Assembly (NCBI GenBank): GCA_013152655.1
Contig: JAADFW010000259.1
Location: forward strand, 1 to 44,647
Direction: 5' to 3'
DNA from: Chlorobiota bacterium
GTDB lineage: Bacteria; Bacteroidota; Bacteroidia; Bacteroidales; B39-G9
DNA length: 44,647 nt
The position numbers and the translations under genes were made by a program. The notes under the pieces were generated by a model. It searched no databases. It was not told where the DNA came from and saw nothing but the letters and a program-made list of their open reading frames with translations. How positions within the stretch are numbered: position 1 is the first letter of the stretch; each line of letters begins with the position of its first letter. Positions 9,901-16,136 of the stretch are shown here, piece by piece.

Positions 9901-11594
9901 TTGGTGTGAGTAAAAATTTTAGGGTCGGGACAAAGTACGGTATTCACATGTTTTAAATCGCAATTAACTCGTATCCTTTCAGGAGCGGCAACCATAAAAT
10001 AATTGGTAGGTGCTCCTTTTTTCTCCGAACCGTATTTAGGATTTGCACTTACGTGAATTATCTCTTTTAAAGTTCCGTCTTCATCGTAATTATTATCTCT
10101 TTTAGCTATGTAATTTGAAAATTCTCCAATAATTTCACCTAAGTTTTTTCCGGTTGTAATCATTCCCCATCCGCCAATAGAATGTAACCTGACAGCAATT
10201 GATTTTTCGGGTAAAAGTGAAGGTTTCTCATCAGAAATAACTGCATACGGATGGTCAACGCCTAAAGTGAAATAATTAGCACCTTTACCGTAATACAAAC
10301 CATCTTGGCGGGCAATTCTTCCCATTGCAAAGTCATATGCACCTAAAATACCTTCAGGGCGAAAATCACGCGAACCTAATCCGTAAACTCCTGTAATAAT
10401 TTGGGGCAGATTTTCAGGATTTAATTTTTCTAAGTTCTTGTTTGTATTGAAATTGAAATTTTGAATAGCTTTGCTTAAAACACCTCGTACCTCGCGGGTT
10501 AATGGATTATCTCCTGCCAAAGGCTCATCAGTACGTTCAAGTATTATTACTTTTTTCTTGCCTCTTAACGCATTTATTATTGCATTTTCGGGGAACGGAC
10601 GTACAACATTTATGTGAATTATACCTACTTTTTCACTTCTTTTTTCTTCAATATAATCTGTTGCAGCTTCAATGTTTTCAGCTGCACTTCCTAAAGCAAT
10701 AAAAACAACATCGGCATTTTTACAATTATATTCTGAAATTAATCCGTATTTTCTTCCGGTGAGTTCTGCAAATTCATTATAAGCTTCTTCAAAAAAGGCA
10801 AGTATATTTTCTGAAAAATTATTTCTTCTGGCAACCACACCATTCATGTAATGTTCTTGATTTTCAACCAATCCCATAACAACCGGGTTTTTTAAATCAA
10901 TCATTGAAGGAACCCTTTTTCGTTTTTCGCCGAATAGTGCTTTTTGTGCTTCGGTAGGACATTCGATCATATCATCGGCATTACCCAGAAATTCCCTTAT
11001 TAATTGAGGATCAGGCTTGTAAAATGTACGTTCTAAATGTGTGGTAAGAAAACCATCCTGACAATTCATTCCCGGATTAAGGCTTAATTCGTTTACTTTA
11101 CGCAAAATAATAGCCTGGTCAGATGCTTGTTGAGCATCTTTGGCAAAAGTGATATTCCATCCGGTATCTAAAGCTGCATATACATCATCGTGCCCACAAT
11201 GTACATTCAGGGCATGTTTTGTAAGTGCGCGGGCACCTACTTCAAGCACCATGGTACTTAATTTACCCGGTGCATGATAATATTGCTCAATTCCATATAC
11301 AATTCCTTGTCCGGAAGTAAAATTCACCACTCTTTTTCCTGTTACTGAATATGCGATAGCACCACCTTGTGCAGCATGTTCGCCTTCAGTTTCAACTGCA
11401 ACAGTTGATTTTCCAAAGGCATTTAATTGGCCTTTAGCAAATTGTAATTGAAAATTTTCACCCATTTCAGTTGATGGAGTAATAGGATAAAAAACTCCTG
11501 CATCACATATTAATGCTTCGGTGTATGAGGCTACCAGTTGGTTCCCATTTGTTGTAATTCTATGTCCCGGGTATTTTGGCTTTTGATTCTTCAT
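6987..11594 (-). CDS. nifJ: Pyruvate (2-oxoacid):ferredoxin/flavodoxin oxidoreductase, unusually long NifJ type
   Basis: Single-chain oxidoreductase that decarboxylates a 2-oxoacid with CoA to acyl-CoA, CO2 and reduced ferredoxin. I choose the ATG at 11594 (MKNQKPKYPGHRITTNGNQL), giving 1535 residues; an in-frame start at 11651 would only add a non-conserved leader. Domains: pyruvate-binding (VFYPITPSTEMGE near residue 35), gamma (SIGGWGMITTGKN near 470), a 2[4Fe-4S] module (CTQCMQCISVCP near 781-792 and CKGCGACVVAC near 913-923, the latter ending CG rather than CP), and a TPP domain starting DGACAGCGE near 990, with GGDGGMGDIGYQN near 1223 and NTGGQ. Typical NifJ proteins have about 1170-1200 residues. 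The ~350 extra lie in the ~120-residue spacer between the two Fe-S motifs, in the TPP domain, and elsewhere. Pyruvate is the likely but unproven substrate. Confidence 0.93.
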   Translation of the reverse strand: MKNQKPKYPGHRITTNGNQLVASYTEALICDAGVFYPITPSTEMGENFQLQFAKGQLNAFGKSTVAVETEGEHAAQGGAIAYSVTGKRVVNFTSGQGIVYGIEQYYHAPGKLSTMVLEVGARALTKHALNVHCGHDDVYAALDTGWNITFAKDAQQASDQAIILRKVNELSLNPGMNCQDGFLTTHLERTFYKPDPQLIREFLGNADDMIECPTEAQKALFGEKRKRVPSMIDLKNPVVMGLVENQEHYMNGVVARRNNFSENILAFFEEAYNEFAELTGRKYGLISEYNCKNADVVFIALGSAAENIEAATDYIEEKRSEKVGIIHINVVRPFPENAIINALRGKKKVIILERTDEPLAGDNPLTREVRGVLSKAIQNFNFNTNKNLEKLNPENLPQIITGVYGLGSRDFRPEGILGAYDFAMGRIARQDGLYYGKGANYFTLGVDHPYAVISDEKPSLLPEKSIAVRLHSIGGWGMITTGKNLGEIIGEFSNYIAKRDNNYDEDGTLKEIIHVSANPKYGSEKKGAPTNYFMVAAPERIRVNCDLKHVNTVLCPDPKIFTHTNPLEGLIEGGAFVWESTETNSDDAWKRIPEKYRKEIIDKKIRLYILHGFEIAKNATNRKDLQLRMQGNAFLGAFFKVSPFLETFNIPKDEYEKTVRAQYVKKFGRFGDAVVESNMMVMQQGFNTVMEVNYGAVDEKDTSAMTGEILRPLVNNKQELQRDAAPIFKLDTFNKEFKAGLGYHQPASVLSSVGLMPSGTGATSSKYVARREVPVYIEENCTQCMQCISVCPDTALPNTAQDISSILITAIKNYVSDTKEKEILLTNVYDIEKSARAIMLEKLNAKDENTKFSNIILSEFRKIDGLDSSISQLEAIFNIVPIAFQKVNAIFKSKEKKETGSGGIFSIFVNDLCKGCGACVVACGSHEALKMVPETEDIYANHQSGIEFLNLLQDTSPKYLGLYNSLSPAESKDATLRNHLMQRSKYEALVSGDGACAGCGEKSVLHSVSTITEAVMRPVFHAKANRLLDKAATIEKEGLTILQELKKSDKSMYDLYRKAVLHLILGYGAENDEATDERINNEFKGNDEQLIEALILVLKQDAENHKNWHSLEGKLANGMSVMAMTANTGCNTVYGSTPPNNPHTYPWMNSLFQDGATIGWLVGESFIQDHARMSVIPERLVDSLLNKFSVGFEAEDYYQLTHFTDTFMTDLEVQEMPKVWAIGGDGGMGDIGYQNVSKVVLQNRPNVKVLLLDTQVYSNTGGQNSDSSVMPGGFDMNQAGPATEGKLTEKKSIVESLMGGHGSPFLAQISMANSAALYRAFIDGLLYRGTAFFQAFTTCQPEHGVADNMSVTQAQASRDSRAMPEIIFNPTLGETYPEIISLKGNPSVNKDWHVKTAPISKVKYNYTVAHWAFTEARFRLHHKVVKKDIVKNMVSLDEKLQLITMDDIVHRRFLNKNHRSYIPKNEIYTIDYNENGEEVFHTLSRQMVLFCVERRKSWRILQSRAGIENVDYKAQKERLREIDNNPANKEWKVSL

Positions 11595-11678
11595 CTGTTT
11601 ATTCTGATAATTATTTATTAAATGTAAAATATTTGTGAATAATGTAAGCATTGTTTAGAATTATTCCAAATAAAGCGT

Positions 11679-11686
11679 CAAATATA
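11679..11686 (-). promoter_or_regulatory. Candidate -7 box of the nifJ-like gene
   Basis: The minus strand reads TATATTTG here, a perfect TAnnTTTG box that would give a leader of about 75-80 bases to the ATG at 11594. A TTG lies only 16 bases further upstream, shorter than the usual 19-21, so the -33 element is poor. Confidence 0.4.
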
Positions 11687-11751
11687 GCTACTTTTATATA
11701 ATCAATGTTTAAAAGAAATGTTATAAATAAAAAAAGTTTTATGCAAACGTT

Positions 11752-11776
11752 TGAAATACCTGTTAATGTGTCTTAT
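11752..11776 (+). promoter_or_regulatory. Candidate ECF-type promoter upstream of the sigma-factor gene
   Basis: TGAAATA at 11752 and GTCTTAT at 11770-11776 occur with exactly the same spacing as GGAATAA and GTCTTAT at 12794-12818, upstream of the OB-fold gene. The elements resemble the GGAA...GTC pattern of ECF promoters. The spacing (14 bases between GAA and GTC) is a few bases short of that usual for ECF sigmas, and a seven-base AT-rich motif will also occur by chance, so this is tentative. Confidence 0.3.
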
Positions 11777-11836
11777 TTTCGATGAGTTATAATGAAATTA
11801 CTATATTTAAAGGATTAAAATATTACAAAAATCTTT

Positions 11837-12385
11837 ATGCAATCAGAACTTACGCAATGGGTTGAATTATATACAGAATATTTGTATTCGTGGGCTTATC
11901 ATAAAGTATCTGATATTGAACTTGCTAAAGATATTGTACAGGAAACTTTTTTGGTGGCAACTGAAAAGATAAATTCTTTTAAAAAAGAAAGCTCTCCAAA
12001 GACATGGTTGACAGCTATTTTAAATAATAAAATCATCGATTATTATCGCAAAAAAGCTACTCAGCCTGTAAATGTTGATAATCAGGATTTTTCTTATTTT
12101 TTTGATGATAATGGAGATTGGGTTAATAGTAAAAAGCCAAAACAATGGAATAATAATTCTAATTTATTGGATGATTCAGGTTTTCAGCAAATTTTAAAAA
12201 AGTGTATGGATGCATTGCCCGACCAGTGGAGTGCTTCAGTAAAGCTCAAGTATTTAATGAATAAAAAGGGTGACGAGATTTGTCAGGAACTTAATATTTC
12301 GCCGTCTAATTATTGGCAAATTGTTCACAGGGCAAAGTTGCAATTGCGTGAATGTATTGAAAATAAATGGTTTAAAGCAAATTGA
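11837..12385 (+). CDS. ECF-family RNA polymerase sigma factor
   Basis: 182 residues, typical of a sigma-70 group 4 (ECF) factor. Region 2 spans about residues 10-75: DIELAKDIVQETFLVA and SSPKTWLTAILNNKIIDYYR, the core-binding and -10 recognition helices. Region 4 spans about 125-178: ALPDQWSASVKLKYLMNKKG, then ICQELNISPSNYWQIVHRAK, the helix-turn-helix that reads the -35 element. The next gene starts three bases after its stop and encodes a small H-x3-C-x2-C protein, as expected for a cognate anti-sigma factor. It heads the plus-strand run to 17750 and may control its own expression. Confidence 0.93.
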   Translation: MQSELTQWVELYTEYLYSWAYHKVSDIELAKDIVQETFLVATEKINSFKKESSPKTWLTAILNNKIIDYYRKKATQPVNVDNQDFSYFFDDNGDWVNSKKPKQWNNNSNLLDDSGFQQILKKCMDALPDQWSASVKLKYLMNKKGDEICQELNISPSNYWQIVHRAKLQLRECIENKWFKAN

Positions 12386-12388
12386 AAG

Positions 12389-12655
12389 ATGAAACGATTA
12401 ATGCATATATTTTTTCTGTCATGTTTAAAAGCAACGGAGTTAATTGAGAAAAAAATGAATTTCAAGCTTTCATTCAAAGAAAAATTACAATTAAAAGTGC
12501 ATAAGATGATGTGTGATGCCTGCAATAATTATGAAAAACAAAGTATAATTATTGATAAAGAACTTTCTTCATCAATAATATCAGAAAATATAGATATAAA
12601 CCTTGATCAATTAAAAAATCAAATTAAAAATAAGTTAAGCAGTTCACTTAACTAA
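12389..12655 (+). CDS. Small zinc-finger-type anti-sigma factor candidate
   Basis: 88 residues, starting three bases after the sigma-factor stop, so almost certainly co-transcribed and translationally coupled. Cys12, His38, Cys42 and Cys45 form the C...H-x3-C-x2-C pattern of zinc-binding anti-sigma (ZAS) domains, within the family-like context SCLKATELIEKK and HKMMCDACNNYEKQS. There is no transmembrane helix, so it would be a soluble inhibitor in the cytoplasm. The cysteines could sense thiol oxidation, as in RsrA-like proteins, which would suit the redox genes that follow; that link is inference. Confidence 0.8.
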   Translation: MKRLMHIFFLSCLKATELIEKKMNFKLSFKEKLQLKVHKMMCDACNNYEKQSIIIDKELSSSIISENIDINLDQLKNQIKNKLSSSLN

Positions 12656-12793
12656 CCTTTCTCTAATTTAATTCCTTATTTTATACTTTTTGAATAAAAA
12701 AGAATAACTTTTATTCTTTTGAAATGAGATGATATTCAGTTATATAATGTATTAGTTGTATTAATTTTCTAAAATAAATAACAACTATTGTCA

Positions 12794-12818
12794 GGAATAA
12801 ACATTTTGTTCGTCTTAT
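12794..12818 (+). promoter_or_regulatory. Second copy of the candidate ECF-type promoter
   Basis: GGAATAA at 12794-12800 and GTCTTAT at 12812-12818 lie 43 bases upstream of the ATG at 12861, inside the only sizeable gap (205 bases) of the sigma-led gene run. Element spacing equals that of the site at 11752-11776. This would let the sigma factor drive the downstream block separately from its own gene. Tentative, for the reasons given for the first copy. Confidence 0.3.
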
Positions 12819-12860
12819 CAAACAAATAAATAAAAACACAACATTAAATTATTGAAAATC

Positions 12861-13334
12861 ATGAAAAAACGAAAACTTATTAAATTAGTAATAATTTTAA
12901 TTGTGACAGGGTTTATAATTGCAGGCGGAACGGCATTTTATATGTTTAACATGCCGCATCGTAATGTTCAAAAATCGAAATCTGATTATTCATTAAGCAG
13001 TTCTCAAATTGTGAATGAATATTTGACAGATGCAAATGCAGCAAATGAAAAATATTTATCTGACGATGGGGAATCTAAAATTCTGGAAGTAAGAGGAATA
13101 GTAAAAAAAATATCAGAAGATTTTAATAACCAAAAAGTAGTACTGCTACAGAATAATGGAGATAAAGCAGGTGTAAGTTGTTCATTTACTTTAGAAACTA
13201 ATTCAGATGCTGAAAATCTGAAAATTGGCAGTCAGGTTACAATTAAAGGTGTAATAAGGTCAGGAGCATCATATGATGATGACCTTGAACTTTATGAGAA
13301 CGTTATATTAGAAAAATGTGATGTAGTTAAATAA
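12861..13334 (+). CDS. Membrane-anchored OB-fold protein (tRNA_anti-like)
   Basis: 157 residues from the ATG at 12861; a TTG nine bases earlier is in frame but less likely. A single N-terminal transmembrane helix (about residues 5-27) with positive residues before it would place the remainder outside the cytoplasm. The C-terminal ~80 residues (LEVRGIVKKISEDF, VVLLQNN, VSCSFTL, LKIGSQVTIKGVIRSG, LYENVILEKCDVVK) match the OB_tRNA_anti-like pattern, a small beta-barrel of unproven function that occurs in many Bacteroidota exported proteins. It comes 48 bases before the YceI gene in the sigma-led run. Its ligand is unknown. Confidence 0.75.
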   Translation: MKKRKLIKLVIILIVTGFIIAGGTAFYMFNMPHRNVQKSKSDYSLSSSQIVNEYLTDANAANEKYLSDDGESKILEVRGIVKKISEDFNNQKVVLLQNNGDKAGVSCSFTLETNSDAENLKIGSQVTIKGVIRSGASYDDDLELYENVILEKCDVVK

Positions 13335-13382
13335 ATAGTTAATAATCAAAAATAAACAAATAATAATTTAAAATTTAAAATC

Positions 13383-13949
13383 ATGAAAACAACAAAAACT
13401 CTATTAAGTATTTTGGCAGTAATTTTTACAATATCATTATATGGCCAAACAAGTGGTAAATTAGTCAGTTCAAAATCGCATGTTAAATTCTTTTCGCATA
13501 CAAGTTTTGAAGATATTGAAGCCAATAATTATACTTCTGTCGGAACAATAAATACTGAAACCGGCGATATGGTATTTTCAGTGCCAATGCAAGGTTTTGA
13601 ATTTGAAAAATCGCTGATGCAGAAGCATTTTAACGGCAATAAATTTTTAGATACAAAGAAATTTCCGAAAGCTAAATTTAAGGGAAAAATAACTAATCTT
13701 GACCAGATTGACTTTAACAAAGACGGTAGTTATGATGCCACTGTAGAAGGTGATTTAACAATAAAAGGCGAAACAAACAGCATAAATGAAAAAGGTACTG
13801 TTGTAGTTAAAGGAAATCAAATTGAAGTTCAAAGTAAATTTAATGTAACATTAGCAGATTATAAAATAACCTTTGTAGAAGGAAAACCATCAACCAATAT
13901 TGCGAAAACGGTTGAAATATCTGTTATTGCTGATTTTACAAAGGAATAA
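13383..13949 (+). CDS. YceI-family lipocalin-like periplasmic protein
   Basis: 188 residues with a signal peptide (about 1-21, ending ISLYGQ). The body shows the YceI pattern: LVSSKSHVKFFSHTSFEDIE at the start, PMQGFEFEKSLMQKHFNGNK in the middle, FPKAKFKGKI, and a later GDLTIKGETNSI. YceI proteins are eight-stranded barrels that bind isoprenoid-like or amphiphilic ligands and are often induced by stress. Here it lies between an OB-fold protein and a peroxiredoxin-like gene, with gaps of 48 and 25 bases, consistent with an operon. The ligand cannot be deduced. Confidence 0.9.
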   Translation: MKTTKTLLSILAVIFTISLYGQTSGKLVSSKSHVKFFSHTSFEDIEANNYTSVGTINTETGDMVFSVPMQGFEFEKSLMQKHFNGNKFLDTKKFPKAKFKGKITNLDQIDFNKDGSYDATVEGDLTIKGETNSINEKGTVVVKGNQIEVQSKFNVTLADYKITFVEGKPSTNIAKTVEISVIADFTKE

Positions 13950-13974
13950 ATAATTAAAATATTGGGTGTTGCAA

Positions 13975-14589
13975 ATGAAATATTATCAATTAGTATTTTA
14001 TATATTATTTATGTTGAATACATTACAATCACAAAATATTAAAAAAGTAAGTGATGCTAATGGATTAAATATTGGTGCAAAAGCACCAATATTTAATGCA
14101 ATGGATGCTGATAGTAATATTTTTTCGTTGCAGAAAGCATTAAAAAGCAGTCCGGTAGTTTTAATTTTTTATCGAGGATTTTGGTGTCCGTATTGTAACA
14201 GGCATTTAAAACAAATACAAGATAGTTTGCAACTTATAGTTGAAAAGGGAGCAAAAGTTATAGCTATTTCACCGGAAAAACCTGAATATTTAGGAAAAAT
14301 GAAAAAGAAAACAGGGGTTGAATTTATATTGTTGTACGATGAAGATTATAAAATTTCAGATGCATTTGACGTAACCTTTACTCCTGAAAAGGTTCAGCTT
14401 TTAACATATAATGTGGCTTTAAATGCCAAATTAAAAAACACACATTCTGATTCTACCCAGCGTTTGCCTATACCGGCTACGTTTATTATAAATCAGAGTG
14501 GTATTATTGTTTGGAGGCAGTTTAATCCTGATTATAAAAAACGATCAACTGTAAAAGATATTTTAAATAATTTATCTAAATTGAATTAA
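13975..14589 (+). CDS. Exported peroxiredoxin / thioredoxin-fold (AhpC/TSA) protein
   Basis: 204 residues from the ATG at 13975; a GTG at 13966 is in frame but gives a poorer signal sequence. Residues ~1-19 form a signal peptide. The AhpC/TSA fold follows: IGAKAPIFNAMDAD, VVLIFYRGFWCPYCNRHLKQ with Cys71 and Cys74 as a C-x2-C redox pair, then AKVIAISPEKPEYL and a later IPATFIINQSGIIVWRQFNP with the cis-proline. It probably reduces peroxides or thiols in the periplasm. The next gene starts three bases after its stop. In its family the C-x2-C version is often called a peroxiredoxin-like protein. Confidence 0.88.
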   Translation: MKYYQLVFYILFMLNTLQSQNIKKVSDANGLNIGAKAPIFNAMDADSNIFSLQKALKSSPVVLIFYRGFWCPYCNRHLKQIQDSLQLIVEKGAKVIAISPEKPEYLGKMKKKTGVEFILLYDEDYKISDAFDVTFTPEKVQLLTYNVALNAKLKNTHSDSTQRLPIPATFIINQSGIIVWRQFNPDYKKRSTVKDILNNLSKLN

Positions 14590-14592
14590 GTT

Positions 14593-14874
14593 ATGAAAGC
14601 TATATGGAATAATGAAATTATTGCAGAAAGCAACGAAACAATTGTAATTGAAGGAAATCATTATTTTCCACCGGAATCGGTTCAAAAGAAATATTTGAAT
14701 AATTCAGAAACTCATTCAAAATGCCCGTGGAAAGGACACGCTTCATATTATTCTATAATTGTAAACGGAGAAAATAACGTGGATGCTGCCTGGTATTATC
14801 CACAACCTTTTGATGCTGCAAAACAAATAAAAAATTATGTGGCTTTTTGGAAAGGTGTTGAAATTGTTGGATAG
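14593..14874 (+). CDS. DUF427-family protein
   Basis: 93 residues matching the DUF427 signature: MKAIWNNEIIAESNETIVIE near the start, then YFPPESVQKKYL, SKCPWKGHASYYSI, and AAWYYPQPFDAAKQIKNYVA. The family is a small beta-fold domain of unknown biochemical role, common in bacteria and some fungi. It sits three bases after the peroxiredoxin-like gene and 15 bases before the next one, so it is in the same transcript. Full length. Confidence 0.9.
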   Translation: MKAIWNNEIIAESNETIVIEGNHYFPPESVQKKYLNNSETHSKCPWKGHASYYSIIVNGENNVDAAWYYPQPFDAAKQIKNYVAFWKGVEIVG

Positions 14875-14889
14875 TTAAACTGATATATT

Positions 14890-15756
14890 ATGGATGAACA
14901 AAAAATTTTCTGGAAAAAACAAACGCTTGTATTTGACAGTAGTATGAAAGATGCGCTTCAACAACAACACTATGCAGCTCAGTTTATTGCATTGGTTGGC
15001 CGTCATTTAATTCAGCAGCAGGCCGATGATAGCAACACAAATATGCAATTTTTGAAAAAGGAAGAAATGTTAGTTGGAAATGAACTTTCTAACGGTTTGC
15101 GTGTAGCGTTGCATTTGCCAAATATGAAATTGTTGGTTTTAAATAAAGGATATAAAACATTACAGGAAATATTATTATTAGGTAAAACCCAAAATCAGGC
15201 TTTCAATGAATTAAGAAAAAGCCTCGAAGATAATAATGTTGATATTTCAAAATTGACAAATGAATTGCATTATGAAATACCGGAACATGCTTTGGCTAAA
15301 GGTGCTGTATTCAAAATAGAAGATAAAAAATATACTGAAGAGAATTCAATTTACCGTAATAATGCAGATATTATAATAAATGAAGTTGCTGCCCAATTTA
15401 AGAATGCTGACCCCGTAAGAGTTTGGCCACATCATTTTGATACCGGCTTTTTTTATCCTGTTGCAAAAAATGAAAAGGGCGAACTTTCAAAATCAATTGG
15501 AATTGGATGGGCAATAGCTGATAGTATGATTAATGAACCCTACTATTACCTGAGTTTTTGGTCTGAAAAACCGGTAAATAATTCACAGAATTTTAATTCA
15601 TTAAAAGCAGGCCAATGGATGATGCCAATATGGGATGGTGCTGTTCTTAAGAATTCAGATATTTTGAATGCCGGTTCTGCCGAAAATCAATATAAGTTAG
15701 TAAAAACATTTTTTAATTCCGGCATTAATATTCTAAAGAACAATTTCGAGCTATAA
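14890..15756 (+). CDS. Conserved unknown protein with WPHHFD motif
   Basis: 288 residues, no signal peptide and no membrane helix, so probably cytoplasmic. I do not recognise the N-terminal half, which looks helical (FIALVGRHLIQQQADD, MKLLVLNKGYKTLQEILLL). Near residue 177 it has VRVWPHHFDTGFFYP, then GIGWAIADSMINEPYYYLSF and AGQWMMPIWDGAVLKNS. This His/Asp-rich motif followed by EPYYY is reminiscent of DUF5996-type proteins and could be a metal or ligand site, but the assignment is weak. Gaps to its neighbours (15 and 27 bases) place it within the sigma-led run. Confidence 0.65.
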   Translation: MDEQKIFWKKQTLVFDSSMKDALQQQHYAAQFIALVGRHLIQQQADDSNTNMQFLKKEEMLVGNELSNGLRVALHLPNMKLLVLNKGYKTLQEILLLGKTQNQAFNELRKSLEDNNVDISKLTNELHYEIPEHALAKGAVFKIEDKKYTEENSIYRNNADIIINEVAAQFKNADPVRVWPHHFDTGFFYPVAKNEKGELSKSIGIGWAIADSMINEPYYYLSFWSEKPVNNSQNFNSLKAGQWMMPIWDGAVLKNSDILNAGSAENQYKLVKTFFNSGINILKNNFEL

Positions 15757-15783
15757 TTCTAAAAGAAGTTAAACTTTAATACA

Positions 15784-16122
15784 ATGAGTATTTTACTTGA
15801 GGATCATCTTAACACAGTAGAAATACCGGCCAACTTACGAATTAATGACCAAATAAAACAATACCGGAAAAAATGTGCTGATATGGGATGTACACGTCCT
15901 TATTATCATTTTGCATTTGGACAATCACCTTTTTCGCCACTGTCAAAAATTGTTGAAGCATTAAAGAATCATGCCAATCAACATGATTATCTTCCTACAG
16001 CCGGCATACTGGAATTCAGGTCTGCTATTGCTAAATATTGCCCTTTCATTGCGGAAGTAATAAATAGTATTAATCGCTATTTCAAGCAGGTTAGAAAGGG
16101 GAAATTTCCTGAACATAAATAA
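15784..16122 (+). pseudogene. Truncated PLP-dependent aminotransferase remnant
   Basis: 112 residues. Residues ~1-85 match the N-terminus of fold-type I aminotransferases (YYHFAFGQSPFSPLSKIVEA, then YLPTAGILEFRSAIAKY), normally followed by more than 300 residues that carry the PLP lysine; none of that is here. The last ~27 residues (from CPFIAEVINSINRYFKQV to a terminal KGKFPEHK) do not belong to that fold and loosely resemble the C-terminal tail of PanB-type enzymes. The simplest reading is an internal deletion that joined the start of an aminotransferase gene to the end of another. The reading frame stays open and lies 14 bases before the next gene, so a short product could still be made. 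It cannot be an active transaminase. Confidence 0.7.
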
Positions 16123-16136
16123 AACTACCGTTTATC

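Noticed and set aside
8567-10702. Plus-strand open frames of 66-104 codons within the nifJ-like gene
   Set aside because: All antisense to a strongly conserved enzyme; typical shadows.
11595-11651. 19-residue N-terminal extension of the nifJ-like protein
   Set aside because: Family similarity begins just after the internal Met at 11594; the leader is low-complexity and covers the likely 5' untranslated region.
12325-12525. Minus-strand open frame opposite the anti-sigma gene
   Set aside because: Shadow of the sigma/anti-sigma junction; no recognisable domain.
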